From a virus, in IMG/VR virus record IMGVR_UViG_3300021960_000157, positions 1-43,520 of that record: a stretch of DNA of 43,520 nt; one strand, 5' to 3'. Positions 15,805-23,433 of the stretch are shown piece by piece. A model generated the notes under the pieces. That model saw only the letters and a list, made by a program, of their open reading frames with translations, made no database searches and was not told where the DNA came from. The position numbers and the translations under genes are program-made. Each line of letters begins with the position of its first letter. The stretch's first letter is position 1.

Positions 15805-15982
15805 CTCTACGAAGTGTTTTTAGATAGTCCAGAACATATGACCTGATGTACATAAGTTCATGGTAGCATTTTTGATTGTGAGCACACTGCCTAAGTCTAT
15901 TGTCAGGTTTTAATACAGACTCAATAAACAAATCCAATCCGCGATTGAATTTAATGTCTTCTGATTCGTGGTCAAATTCCAT
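15797..15982 (-). CDS. Hypothetical 61-aa protein
   Basis: A 61-residue soluble protein with charged helices (FNRGLDLFIESVLKPDNRLR) and two Cys (QCAHNQKCYHELMY). It starts 14 bases after the 3' end of tRNA-Gly and overlaps the following oxygenase by eight bases. No motif recognised. Called from its tight fit in the operon and lack of an alternative frame. Confidence 0.55.
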   Translation of the reverse strand: MEFDHESEDIKFNRGLDLFIESVLKPDNRLRQCAHNQKCYHELMYIRSYVLDYLKTLRRDV

Positions 15983-15996
15983 AGTAGTTATGCATA

Positions 15997-16067
15997 AGCG
16001 GGCAACGGGGATCGAACCCGTGACTGGAGCTTGGAAGGCTCAGATGTTACCTCTACACCATGCCCGC
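15997..16067 (-). tRNA. tRNA-Gly (anticodon UCC)
   Basis: Acceptor GCGGGCA pairs with TGCCCGC, the anticodon loop CTTCCAA gives UCC, and the T-arm carries GGTTCGATCC. The discriminator is U, as in bacterial tRNA-Gly. CCA is not encoded. Reads GGA. It begins one base after the stop of the 82-aa gene. Confidence 0.93.
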
Positions 16068-16068
16068 A

Positions 16069-16317
16069 CTAGAACTCCAGGTCCTTGAAGCGAGTCCCAT
16101 GCAGAAGGTCAAGAACTTCTTTTGCTTTATTTAATTCTGCTTCATGGTAATCTGCAAGTTCAGTTACCGTAGAAATCAAATCTTCATAAAAACGACGAGG
16201 TGTAATCTCTTCGTCTTGGAAATAATCGTCTACAACATCTTGGAGACGACCTTTACGCTGAATGTCGTACTGTTTTTGCCAATCCACTTGGAGTTCTGGG
16301 CGTCCTTCAATTGTCAT
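16069..16317 (-). CDS. Hypothetical 82-aa protein
   Basis: An 82-residue helical protein: a basic N-terminal half (DWQKQYDIQRKGRLQDVVDD) and a long helix in the C-terminal half (ISTVTELADYHEAELNKAKE). The ATG at 16317 has AAGGAG seven bases upstream and is preferred over the longer frame reaching 16389, which would run into the upstream oxygenase gene. The stop lies one base before tRNA-Gly. Function unknown. Confidence 0.72.
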   Translation of the reverse strand: MTIEGRPELQVDWQKQYDIQRKGRLQDVVDDYFQDEEITPRRFYEDLISTVTELADYHEAELNKAKEVLDLLHGTRFKDLEF

Positions 16318-16327
16318 TATACACTCC

Positions 16328-16906
16328 TTAGAAGTAATCGTCAATGTTATCGATGCGTACTCTAAACACCGTAGTATATCTATAGACATATGGGTGAGTG
16401 GGTGCTAGACCCCTATGCATATATCTACCAGGGAAAATCAACACCCTTCCAGGAACATACTGATGCTCTTCAATTACATGTTCTCCAGTGTCATCCAGAA
16501 TCTGAAACTGTCCGCCCCATTCTGGTTTCCACTGAGAGCAATTCATGATCATGATAGTATAGTCATCATCATCAGAACCATCAGTGTGACCAGTGCCATC
16601 CTGCCCAAAGTATTGCAGGTTGACATCTATTCTTCTAAGAAAAATGTGATCATTAAAAATTTGTTCTTCAAGAACTTTAAAAGCATCAAAGAATATTTCT
16701 GCTTCTTCTCTTAGATGAGTAACTCTATTCAGTCCCTCACGAACGAATACATCAGTACCGAACAATCTATGACTACCAACCCTACCATTAGGAAAGGATC
16801 TTGGGTTAGCAACATTAGTGCTATGCATTGGCATTTCTAGTAGAGTCTTTTCAAGATCTACTAGAAAATCCATGTCCCAAAGGTCATCAATAATATGTGC
16901 GATCAT
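16328..16906 (-). CDS. 2OG-Fe(II) oxygenase (prolyl-hydroxylase-like)
   Basis: This 192-residue protein is the clearest prolyl-4-hydroxylase-type 2OG enzyme in the window. GHTDGSDDDDYTIMIMNC has the H-x-D, WGGQFQIL is the conserved strand, and VLIFPGRYMHRGLAP gives the distal His; an Arg-rich stretch ends the domain. It sits between tRNA-Thr and the 82-aa gene. Such enzymes hydroxylate prolines or other residues with oxygen and 2OG. In cyanophages their substrate is unknown. Confidence 0.87.
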   Translation of the reverse strand: MIAHIIDDLWDMDFLVDLEKTLLEMPMHSTNVANPRSFPNGRVGSHRLFGTDVFVREGLNRVTHLREEAEIFFDAFKVLEEQIFNDHIFLRRIDVNLQYFGQDGTGHTDGSDDDDYTIMIMNCSQWKPEWGGQFQILDDTGEHVIEEHQYVPGRVLIFPGRYMHRGLAPTHPYVYRYTTVFRVRIDNIDDYF

Positions 16907-16937
16907 TATAAAATTGATTTTCCACTACTATGTAGTA

Positions 16938-17011
16938 AGCCAAATGTCGGACTTGAACCGACGACCTACGGTTTACAAAACCGTTGCTCTATCCAGCTGA
17001 GCTAATTTGGC
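16938..17011 (-). tRNA. tRNA-Thr (anticodon UGU)
   Basis: Acceptor GCCAAAT pairs with ATTTGGC; anticodon stem ACGGT/ACCGT closes the loop TTTGTAA, anticodon UGU; T-loop TTCAAGT. CCA is not encoded. Reads ACA. Its first ten bases overlap the end of the small upstream gene, whose stop is T8-A9-G10. Confidence 0.93.
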
Positions 17012-17172
17012 GATTCATTAATTATATATTCTACTGTCGTTGCAACATCATTCATTGCATCGCGTAGATCAGGTCTCTGCCCCGATTCCATTTTACAGAT
17101 AGGGCGGCGGTTATCTGTAAGAGTCCACCGCCACTGTTTCATTGATCCGCAGTACCAGAGATTAATTCTCAT
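17002..17172 (-). CDS. Hypothetical 56-aa protein ending in tRNA-Thr
   Basis: An ATG at 17172 overlaps the talC stop by four bases (ATGA) and opens a 56-codon frame to TAG at 17002-17004. The product starts MRINLWYCGSMKQWRWTLT and is Trp- and Arg-rich, then acidic (RPDLRDAMNDVATTVEYI). It fills the talC to tRNA gap exactly. The last codons and stop lie inside the acceptor stem of tRNA-Thr. No domain recognised; the coding look and the coupled start support it. Confidence 0.72.
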   Translation of the reverse strand: MRINLWYCGSMKQWRWTLTDNRRPICKMESGQRPDLRDAMNDVATTVEYIINESPN

Positions 17173-17819
17173 TGGTTTGCCTTAAAAGTTTCCCAGTCCT
17201 TGTCAAAGAGTTCTATACCCTTATCAGTCAGAATGTGATTGTACATCTCATCAAAGACCTTTGGTGGCATTGTACAGATCTCAGCACCGTTGTACCAGGA
17301 GCGAACTGCCCGCTGCACACTACGAATAGATGCTGCAAGAACCTGAGTCTTCACTCCATGAATACGATAGAGTTCAGAGATAGAACGAACAACCTCTAGA
17401 CCAGCAACAGATTGATCATCAAGACGACCAACGAACGGTGACACATAAGTAGCACCTGCTTTGGCAGCGAGGACTGCCTGAGCAGCACTGAAGATAAGAG
17501 TCACATTAACCCTAATCCCTTGCTCAGAGAGTCTCTTACAGACTAAAAGACCATCGCGAGTGCAAGGAACTTTGATCGTAGCAACCTTACCAAACTTATT
17601 GAAGAGACGAATTCCCTCTTCATACATCTCACCTATAGTACCAATGACTTCCATACTGATATCGTACAGACCAAGATCAATTAGTTCTTGATATACTTCA
17701 TCAGGGTCTCTACCTGCCTTCATAATGAGGGTAGGATTAGTAGTCACACCATCGATGAGACCAGTGGCATAGTATTGACGAATAATATCTGTGTCTGCTG
17801 TATCGAGAAAGATTTTCAT
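17169..17819 (-). CDS. talC: Transaldolase (TalC type)
   Basis: This 216-residue enzyme belongs to the short transaldolase/fructose-6-phosphate aldolase-like group. It begins MKIFLDTADTDIIRQY, has GVTTNPTLIMKAG, the Schiff-base lysine in ATIKVPCTRDG (about K83), NVTLIFSAAQA, and YVSPFVGRLDD. Cyanophage TalC is known to redirect host carbon from the Calvin cycle to the pentose phosphate pathway, supplying NADPH and ribose for nucleotides. It follows tRNA-Arg and overlaps the next small gene by four bases. Confidence 0.96.
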   Translation of the reverse strand: MKIFLDTADTDIIRQYYATGLIDGVTTNPTLIMKAGRDPDEVYQELIDLGLYDISMEVIGTIGEMYEEGIRLFNKFGKVATIKVPCTRDGLLVCKRLSEQGIRVNVTLIFSAAQAVLAAKAGATYVSPFVGRLDDQSVAGLEVVRSISELYRIHGVKTQVLAASIRSVQRAVRSWYNGAEICTMPPKVFDEMYNHILTDKGIELFDKDWETFKANQ

Positions 17820-17843
17820 CGGTATATGAGTTAGGACAAAAGG

Positions 17844-17917
<74 letters not shown>

Positions 17918-17923
17918 AAAGAC

Positions 17924-18334
17924 TCAGTTAAACTGAGACATACCAGTGCCAGACATCCAACCACCAGGACCACTTTGGAAGTTCTCAGAACCGCCAACGG
18001 GATCGAGTTGTACGGTGGTGTTGCCTCCGCTGGTAGCAATATTATACATCACTTCGTGGATGTTTGCAACCTCTTTGACTGGAGATTGATCTTCCTGCTC
18101 AGAGATAAGAAGATTTTCTTCCTCTAACTCAGCACGAAGTTCTTCCTGCTTTTCAGAAAAAACAGGAATACTAAACCAGGGATCTTCCTCCAGATATACG
18201 GGAGCAGGAACTCCCATATATGGAGGTGTATCCATTACAGCAACTTTTTCTTCATCCATAGAGCACTCATCTTCCTCAAGTTCAGACTTAGGGATAAAGA
18301 CTTGTTTAAGTGCTGCTGTAATCTGCTTAATCAT
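17924..18334 (-). CDS. Hypothetical acidic 136-aa protein
   Basis: A 136-residue protein with strong acidic and low-complexity character. The centre is Glu-rich (KQEELRAELEEENLL) and the C-terminal 25 residues are Gly/Ser-rich (GGSENFQSGPGGWMSGTGMS). No membrane span or domain recognised. It overlaps the lysozyme-like gene upstream by four bases. The flexible C-terminus would suit a virion or accessory protein of that enzyme, but this is a guess. Confidence 0.65.
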   Translation of the reverse strand: MIKQITAALKQVFIPKSELEEDECSMDEEKVAVMDTPPYMGVPAPVYLEEDPWFSIPVFSEKQEELRAELEEENLLISEQEDQSPVKEVANIHEVMYNIATSGGNTTVQLDPVGGSENFQSGPGGWMSGTGMSQFN

Positions 18335-18936
18335 GCCCAGACCAATTTTTTAGTATAGTTGTATGCGTAATGTTGGCGATGCCCTTTGATTCCCCATCCT
18401 AACCAGTAGTAAGCGGCAACCATGTATTGATCGACGGTCTTACCAGGACCTTCAAACTCGGGGAGATACCGTTGGAATACAGATTCATTGATCATGTATG
18501 CTGTCTGACCCTCCAAAGTGGAAGGATCGTATCCATATTTAGTGGCGAACTTACCAAGGTTACGGTAGCGTCCTACTGAGGTCCACTGAATAAGACCATA
18601 CCCCCCGCTATAGCAACGGTTGTAAGGAACTCTAGCCCCTCCCTCGCAAATGTTGGGAACGAAGTTGCTTTCAGACTTAATGTTTCCCATGATCGTAGCA
18701 AGAGCATTGCGATCTGAGATTCTGGTTTTCTCTTGGAGTTTTTCAAGGACATATTTTTCATTAAAATTACATCCAGGGCACTTCCAAGTCTTTGTCACCA
18801 CCTCAATTGGCACTGCCTTCTCTGTGTTAATCGCTACATCAACAGCAGGAGGGTTTTTGATCTCGCTGATGCTTGGGTAAGCACAAGCAGCAGGGATAGA
18901 GGTTGCCAATACAAGTGGCAAGATTTTATTAAGCAT
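18331..18936 (-). CDS. Exported lysozyme-like protein
   Basis: This 201-residue protein has a signal peptide (KILPLVLATSIPAACAYP) and a domain resembling phage tail lysozyme. NALATIMGNIKSESNF holds a likely catalytic Glu; GGYGLIQWTSVGRY and YMVAAYYWLGW follow. A Cys at about residue 18 could be a lipid-attachment site, but the lipobox is poor. Such enzymes cut peptidoglycan. The signal suggests secretion from the infected cell, as in Sec-exported lysins, rather than release through a holin. Alternatively it is a virion protein. Confidence 0.75.
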   Translation of the reverse strand: MLNKILPLVLATSIPAACAYPSISEIKNPPAVDVAINTEKAVPIEVVTKTWKCPGCNFNEKYVLEKLQEKTRISDRNALATIMGNIKSESNFVPNICEGGARVPYNRCYSGGYGLIQWTSVGRYRNLGKFATKYGYDPSTLEGQTAYMINESVFQRYLPEFEGPGKTVDQYMVAAYYWLGWGIKGHRQHYAYNYTKKLVWA

Positions 18937-18969
18937 TAAATTAATTTGAATTCGACATCCACCTCTTGC

Positions 18970-19407
18970 CTAGGGCGTGGGTGGCTCAAAGTAATCCTTT
19001 CGGTAGTAGCGGCCGAGGATGTTGCTATTATAAAAGGCAGGCGTCCCATCCGTCAAGGCTTCTGTCAGGACTCCATGAACAAAAAGCTGACGGGTTTCTT
19101 CATAGTTAACTCTTCCTTTAGATTTATGTAAGGATAAGATTTCTCGTTTGAAGATGGAATTGTCCCCAAGTCTACGGCGTTCTTCATTAAGTTCATCAGA
19201 ACTTCCGTAGTATTTTTTCCAGTTGCTCTCACTTTTAACTCGCCTACCTCCACCTCTAGGTTTTCGTAGTTGGTGAAAGTATTTCCTGCCGATGTAGGTT
19301 TTACCTGTGAGTGTATTTGTAATCCGATAGACAAAACCGAAAGAGTCGTTAATGTCCTCAGATAGAAAAGGGGTGCCCTCAAAAATCCAGGGGTTTTCAT
19401 AATCCAC
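18970..19407 (-). CDS. SegE-like GIY-YIG endonuclease
   Basis: This 145-residue protein has a GIY-YIG-type core, GFVYRITNTLTGKTYIGRKY, with a downstream basic region (KPRGGGRRVKSESNW), KKYYGSSDEL and REILSLHK. It fits the SegE-like family of phage homing endonucleases. The only start is a GTG at 19407, with no clear Shine-Dalgarno. It stands alone between a terminator and the lysozyme-like gene, as expected for a mobile endonuclease gene. No separate DNA-binding domain is seen. Whether it is still active is unknown. Confidence 0.72.
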   Translation of the reverse strand: MDYENPWIFEGTPFLSEDINDSFGFVYRITNTLTGKTYIGRKYFHQLRKPRGGGRRVKSESNWKKYYGSSDELNEERRRLGDNSIFKREILSLHKSKGRVNYEETRQLFVHGVLTEALTDGTPAFYNSNILGRYYRKDYFEPPTP

Positions 19408-19417
19408 TTAGCTAATA

Positions 19418-19446
19418 AAAAAGGCTCATACTATGTATGAACCTTA
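19418..19446 (-). terminator. Intrinsic terminator after the 594-aa gene
   Basis: On the minus strand AAGGTTCATAC and GTATGAGCCTT form an 11-bp stem (one G-U) around an ATA loop, followed by TTTTTT. It ends the late transcript of the Ala/Pro-rich gene. Confidence 0.9.
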
Positions 19447-19479
19447 GCAAAGGTATTCTACTCAGATTTCAGGGTCTTG

Positions 19480-21264
19480 TCAACAGGTGCAAGGATCGTT
19501 ACCACAGCAGGAGCACTTACCTTCTTTCTTCTTAGGCATCTTAGGGTTCTTAGCAACGGTCTTTGGTTTGTCGTCGCTACGATTCCAATCCATTGCCTTC
19601 TTACCATGCTTCGTGGTATACTCATCAACAATATAGGCAACCTCTTCGGGAGTCAGTTCTGGAAGTACCAGAACAGCATGGTCCTCATCGATAGCGAGGT
19701 TCTCGTCTAGAAGATAACCAACAACAATATCATAGAGACTAGTTACCTCTTCCTTTGTATATTCAGAGCGATACTTACCACCAGTCTTCTTGTGGGTGTC
19801 CTCTAGTTCTGCTGCTCTAGCATCAGCATACTTTCTACTCTTTACAGGTTTGCCAACCTTTTTCTCCTCTTTTCCATCGGTGGAACCATAAACCTGATAG
19901 GGCATCTCATCAATCTGCTCTACCTCTTCTTTATTCATTCTCTTTGCTTCTTTAGCGGCATCATCTCTGTCTCTATGATCTGCTCTTCTTTTAGCATCAT
20001 CATTCATAACTTTGGTAATCTTCTTCGATCTTTCCATCGCTTCAGGACTACCATCACGACCAAGATTTCCTGCCTTACGGAACATCTTCAGATAAGGAAG
20101 TTTTTTCTTTTCTTCATCGAGAGTTTCCAGAAGTCTGGAGTGTACATGCTCATACCCTGCTTTCACTACAGTTGGAGTGCCAGTGGCAGCAGCAGTTCCC
20201 TTGTTATAAAGTGCTTTATTAACTTCAGATCTAGAACCACCGCTTTGTCTGATCTTCTGAGCAGCAGCAAGTTTTGGATTTGCTTTTGCCCAAGCAGACA
20301 TATCTGCCGCTTTATTGCCAGTCTGTGCTACAAAGGGTTTGGTAGCAGCAGTAGGTGCTGGTTTAGCGGGTGCAGTAGGTGCTGGTTTAGGAGCAGCAGG
20401 AGCGGGTGCATTTGCTGTAGTTGGATTAACGGCACCTCCCTGCCTCTGTGTGGTCGATCCCAAGTCTCTACCACCCTGACCTCTTTGAGGTTTAGCAGGG
20501 GCAGCAGCAGGGGTGCTAGCAGCGGGTGCAGCAGGAGTGCTAGCACCGCTACCAGGCAGATTACCAGTCGTTACGAAGTCTCCAATGCTCTTCAATCGCT
20601 GATTATTTCTGGCAGCTGCAGGGTTGGTAGCAGCAGTGTTAGGAGTACCAGTAAAAATATTTCTTACCTGATTAGCAGCACCCTTAAACAGGTCACCAGT
20701 CATGTTGGTCAGTGCTCTACCAGCTCTGTAACCAAGATCTTGGTTTTTTCCAGGATTAGTTCCAATTTCTAATCCACCAACCTTACCATAAACACCAGGT
20801 TTCTGAGGTGCCTCACTGATCTGAATAGCGACTGCTCTGGCTTGCTTTCTGCCAGCACTCTGAGCGTTCTCGTTCAGATGAGGATTTACTGTGCCCAGAG
20901 CAGCACGGAAGTCGTGTCCTACGATGTCCTTATCCAGTGCCTCTGCAATGTTATCAATGAGTCTAGGACTCTCATATCCCATGACAATGCATCCTTCAGC
21001 AATGTCAAGGAATCTCTCTGCCAGTTCTACATTCATAACCTTGAGACGCTTGTAGTAGTAGGACTCTGCTACAACCAACTCAAACTTTTCTCTCATCCAG
21101 CGAGGAACGGTGTCGTCCTTCACCTTCTTCATATCCTCAACAGCTTTCTCATTATTCTTACGACGCTTCTTCATATCTGTCTCAAGATATGAATCGTCTT
21201 TGTCTTTTCCTTCAGCAATGTCCGAAAAGGACTGTGCCATTTTAGTGATATCAGAAGGCAGCAT
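19480..21264 (-). CDS. Large Ala/Pro-rich protein, probably structural
   Basis: This 594-residue protein has a charged helical N-terminus (about residues 1-130). A long Ala/Pro/Thr/Gly-rich linker follows (about residues 215-330, APAAPKPAPTAPAKPAPTAA), then a basic region. The acidic C-terminus repeats EEV motifs and ends with a Cys cluster (CSCCGNDPCTC). Such modular, low-complexity proteins are common among cyanophage virion or head-core proteins. A late promoter lies 31 bases upstream and a strong terminator follows, making a one-gene late unit. The exact role is not known. Confidence 0.72.
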   Translation of the reverse strand: MLPSDITKMAQSFSDIAEGKDKDDSYLETDMKKRRKNNEKAVEDMKKVKDDTVPRWMREKFELVVAESYYYKRLKVMNVELAERFLDIAEGCIVMGYESPRLIDNIAEALDKDIVGHDFRAALGTVNPHLNENAQSAGRKQARAVAIQISEAPQKPGVYGKVGGLEIGTNPGKNQDLGYRAGRALTNMTGDLFKGAANQVRNIFTGTPNTAATNPAAARNNQRLKSIGDFVTTGNLPGSGASTPAAPAASTPAAAPAKPQRGQGGRDLGSTTQRQGGAVNPTTANAPAPAAPKPAPTAPAKPAPTAATKPFVAQTGNKAADMSAWAKANPKLAAAQKIRQSGGSRSEVNKALYNKGTAAATGTPTVVKAGYEHVHSRLLETLDEEKKKLPYLKMFRKAGNLGRDGSPEAMERSKKITKVMNDDAKRRADHRDRDDAAKEAKRMNKEEVEQIDEMPYQVYGSTDGKEEKKVGKPVKSRKYADARAAELEDTHKKTGGKYRSEYTKEEVTSLYDIVVGYLLDENLAIDEDHAVLVLPELTPEEVAYIVDEYTTKHGKKAMDWNRSDDKPKTVAKNPKMPKKKEGKCSCCGNDPCTC

Positions 21265-21294
21265 CTTACTAACTTAGACAGGATCTAGTAGAAG

Positions 21295-21302
21295 TATTTA
21301 TA
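21295..21302 (-). promoter_or_regulatory. Late promoter TATAAATA
   Basis: The minus strand reads TTATAAATAC about 31 bases before the start of the 594-aa gene and directly after the terminator of the gene upstream, giving a terminator-late promoter junction. Confidence 0.8.
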
Positions 21303-21306
21303 ACCA

Positions 21307-21345
21307 TGAAAAAAGAGGGTCTCCTGACTGTGACCAGGACCCTCT
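21307..21345 (-). terminator. Intrinsic terminator after the 195-aa oxygenase gene
   Basis: AGAGGGTC and GACCCTCT pair, with a further CTG/CAG pairing toward the loop, and the hairpin is followed by TTTTTT on the minus strand. It separates the nrd-oxygenase transcript from the late gene downstream. Confidence 0.88.
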
Positions 21346-21374
21346 GTGGCAGCGCCGACGATATTCAATTCTAT

Positions 21375-21962
21375 TTAGATAAAGAACTGCTGATTAATTC
21401 TGTAGAGTCTTCTATCAAAGGAACCTTCTTCCATGTATGCAGTGTGCTGTACATTCTGCAGATACATTACCATCCTATTGTATTTCATTTCAACATATCC
21501 AAGAAACTCATCATTCTCAAAGAATGATGTTCCCCCAGAACATTCATCATCAGTATTTAAATATATCGAACTCGCTACATTTTCTCCAGATGGATTATCA
21601 ATATGAGGAAACATGTCCTCATTACCAAAACTCTGCATAACATTCACCATGAATGTTGCCTGAGATAAATTCCAGTTCACATATTCTGAATCCAGTCTAT
21701 TGGGAAAATGTCTTTGTATGTAATCATTGTACACTGGTCCTAACCCACTCAGATCATATGATGCATTGATCGTATATGCAGGATAACCTCCTCTTTTAAT
21801 TTTACTAGAGGGTGGTATTGCCAATGCTAAATTTCTTACTAGTTGTGGATTTCTATAAAATGAGTCTACAACTAGAACTTTAATATTACCAAACCATTGT
21901 ATCTGTTCTTCTCGATGATCGTTTACTTTAAAAACGATATCTTCATTGACGAGGTGTGCCAT
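21375..21962 (-). CDS. 2OG-Fe(II) oxygenase-like protein
   Basis: A 195-residue protein of the 2OG-oxygenase superfamily (DUF6445-like). MFPHIDNPSGENVASSIYL has the H-x-D, GGTSFFEN follows, and MVMYLQNVQHTAYMEEGSF contains the distal His, then RLYRIN. The N-terminus (IKVLVVDSFYRNPQLVRNLA) is shared with the protein at 13812-14465. It overlaps the 52-aa gene upstream by 20 bases and ends before a strong terminator. Substrate unknown. Confidence 0.72.
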   Translation of the reverse strand: MAHLVNEDIVFKVNDHREEQIQWFGNIKVLVVDSFYRNPQLVRNLALAIPPSSKIKRGGYPAYTINASYDLSGLGPVYNDYIQRHFPNRLDSEYVNWNLSQATFMVNVMQSFGNEDMFPHIDNPSGENVASSIYLNTDDECSGGTSFFENDEFLGYVEMKYNRMVMYLQNVQHTAYMEEGSFDRRLYRINQQFFI

Positions 21963-22101
21963 ATTTAAATTTCATTGCCTGCAGGAACCATGCATCGGTC
22001 AATGACTTTGGACCATGCAAGAGAACTTGAACTTGCCTCTCCCCCAAAGAAGGATCAGCAAGTGCTTTCTTTTTCCATTCAGGAGTATCAGAGTTTGCCA
22101 C
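21943..22101 (-). CDS. 52-aa protein, GTG start, overlapping both neighbours
   Basis: A GTG at 22101 opens a 52-codon frame to TGA at 21943-21945. The product begins MANSDTPEWKKKALADPSLG, continues ERQVQVLLHGPKSLTDAWFL and ends QAMKFKYGTPRQ. It looks like an ordinary soluble protein and exactly bridges the 125-base gap between its neighbours. It overlaps the 72-aa gene by 14 bases and the oxygenase gene by 20 bases. The Shine-Dalgarno is weak, and there is no ATG start. A shifted extension of the 72-aa gene is the alternative. Function unknown. Confidence 0.6.
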   Translation of the reverse strand: MANSDTPEWKKKALADPSLGERQVQVLLHGPKSLTDAWFLQAMKFKYGTPRQ

Positions 22102-22306
22102 CGACTACACCATCATTTACTACTCTACTTGAGTCTTCTGGCCATCCTTCTTGTCTGCCTTTCAGGTAAAATCGAGTGCCAGAGATACACTGATCCTCTG
22201 ACAAAGCAGTGACCAACTCTTCACCATCTTTTGCCGCACTGTGCCACAACCCATACTGAGTCTTGTAAACACGGAAGCAGTCATCATACCAAACATAATC
22301 ACTCAT
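22088..22306 (-). CDS. Hypothetical 72-aa protein
   Basis: A 72-residue soluble, aromatic-rich protein (YVWYDDCFRVYKTQYGLWHS; then GTRFYLKGRQEGW) ending VVGGKL. It overlaps nrdB upstream by four bases and the 52-aa gene downstream. No domain recognised. Position between nrdB and an oxygenase might hint at a redox or iron-related accessory role, but there is no direct evidence. Confidence 0.68.
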   Translation of the reverse strand: MSDYVWYDDCFRVYKTQYGLWHSAAKDGEELVTALSEDQCISGTRFYLKGRQEGWPEDSSRVVNDGVVGGKL

Positions 22307-23433
22307 AATTCAAATCCTGCAAAGGTATCTTTACTAACATCCTGCTTAATACCACCAACGATATAAGATTCAACCTCAGTCTCCTGTGGAGCAACCTGAA
22401 GACCCTTAGAAGAGATCCAGTGCTGTGTCCATGGGAGGGGATTGTTCTTAGCAGGGATATCATACAATGGTTTCAAACCAATCGCCTTCATACGACGGTT
22501 TGCAATCCACTCAACATATTGTGAGAGGAGTTTTTCATTCAGACCAATCATCGATCCGTCTTTGAACAGATATTCTGCCCACTGTTTTTCCTGCTGTACT
22601 GCCTGATCAAAGGTCTGATACAACCACTGCTCTTCTTCTTTAGCGATTTTGAGCATGTCTGGATCATCACCACTCAACCAGTTGTTCATAATATTCTGAG
22701 TAATCACCAGGTGCTGATTCTCGTCTCTGGCGATAAGAGAAATAATTTTTGCCGATCCCTCCATGAGCTTAAGTTCACCAAATGCGAACGAGCACGCGAA
22801 GGAGACATAGAATCTAATTCCCTCCAGGATATTGACATTGGCGACTGCTCTATAGAGTTTTCTCTTGAGTTCATAGAGTTCGTTTTGTGCAGAATCTACA
22901 CCTTCTAATGCATGTTCCCATGAGTTACCTGCACCCCACTCTTGAGATGCCTGTAGGAAATCATCATATGCCTGAGTTACAGTGGTAGCCCGTTCAACGA
23001 TACGGGGATCATTGATGATGGTATCAAAGACTTCTGATGGATCGCTGTACACATTCTTAATGATGTATGTGTATGAGCGACTGTGAATCATCTCCATGAA
23101 CTGCCATGCGTTCATACATGCTTCCAGTTCAGGAAGAGAACAGAAGGGGGTAAAAGAGAGTCCAGGACCTCTACCCTGAATAGAGTCCAGCATAACCTGA
23201 TACTTCAGGTTACTTGTGAAGATATGCTTCTGCTCAGGACGGAGGGTATGGTAGTCTGAACGATCTTTCTGAAGGGAGACCTCTTCTGGTCTCCAGAAAT
23301 ATCCCAACTGCGTTTGAGTTAGTTTGTCGAAGACAGGATATTTGTATGAATCATACCTCTGAATCCCCAAAGGAGCACCAAAAAACATCGGTTGTTTCTT
23401 GGTGTCTACAGGGGAGGTATTAAAGACCGTCAT
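22303..23433 (-). CDS. nrdB: Ribonucleotide reductase, class Ia small subunit
   Basis: This 376-residue protein is the beta subunit that carries the di-iron-tyrosyl radical for making deoxynucleotides. It has the NrdB pattern: FWRPEEVSLQKDRSDY, ELEACMNAWQFMEMIHSRSY with iron-binding acidic and His residues, and SLIARDENQHLVIT. Start ATG 23433 (MTVFNTSPVDTKKQPMFFG) matches the T4 NrdB N-terminus. An in-frame GTG at 23478 that overlaps nrdA is an alternative. The ATG lies at the base of a 9-bp hairpin. It works with NrdA encoded immediately upstream. Confidence 0.94.
   Translation of the reverse strand: MTVFNTSPVDTKKQPMFFGAPLGIQRYDSYKYPVFDKLTQTQLGYFWRPEEVSLQKDRSDYHTLRPEQKHIFTSNLKYQVMLDSIQGRGPGLSFTPFCSLPELEACMNAWQFMEMIHSRSYTYIIKNVYSDPSEVFDTIINDPRIVERATTVTQAYDDFLQASQEWGAGNSWEHALEGVDSAQNELYELKRKLYRAVANVNILEGIRFYVSFACSFAFGELKLMEGSAKIISLIARDENQHLVITQNIMNNWLSGDDPDMLKIAKEEEQWLYQTFDQAVQQEKQWAEYLFKDGSMIGLNEKLLSQYVEWIANRRMKAIGLKPLYDIPAKNNPLPWTQHWISSKGLQVAPQETEVESYIVGGIKQDVSKDTFAGFEL

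Noticed and set aside
18880-18936. Lipoprotein signal on the lysozyme-like protein
   Set aside because: The lipobox (SIPAAC) has Pro at -3 in place of Leu, so a plain signal peptide is the safer call.
20328-20546. Leu/Pro-rich 72-codon frame inside the 594-aa gene
   Set aside because: It is a shifted reading of the Ala/Pro repeat linker; composition is explained by that.
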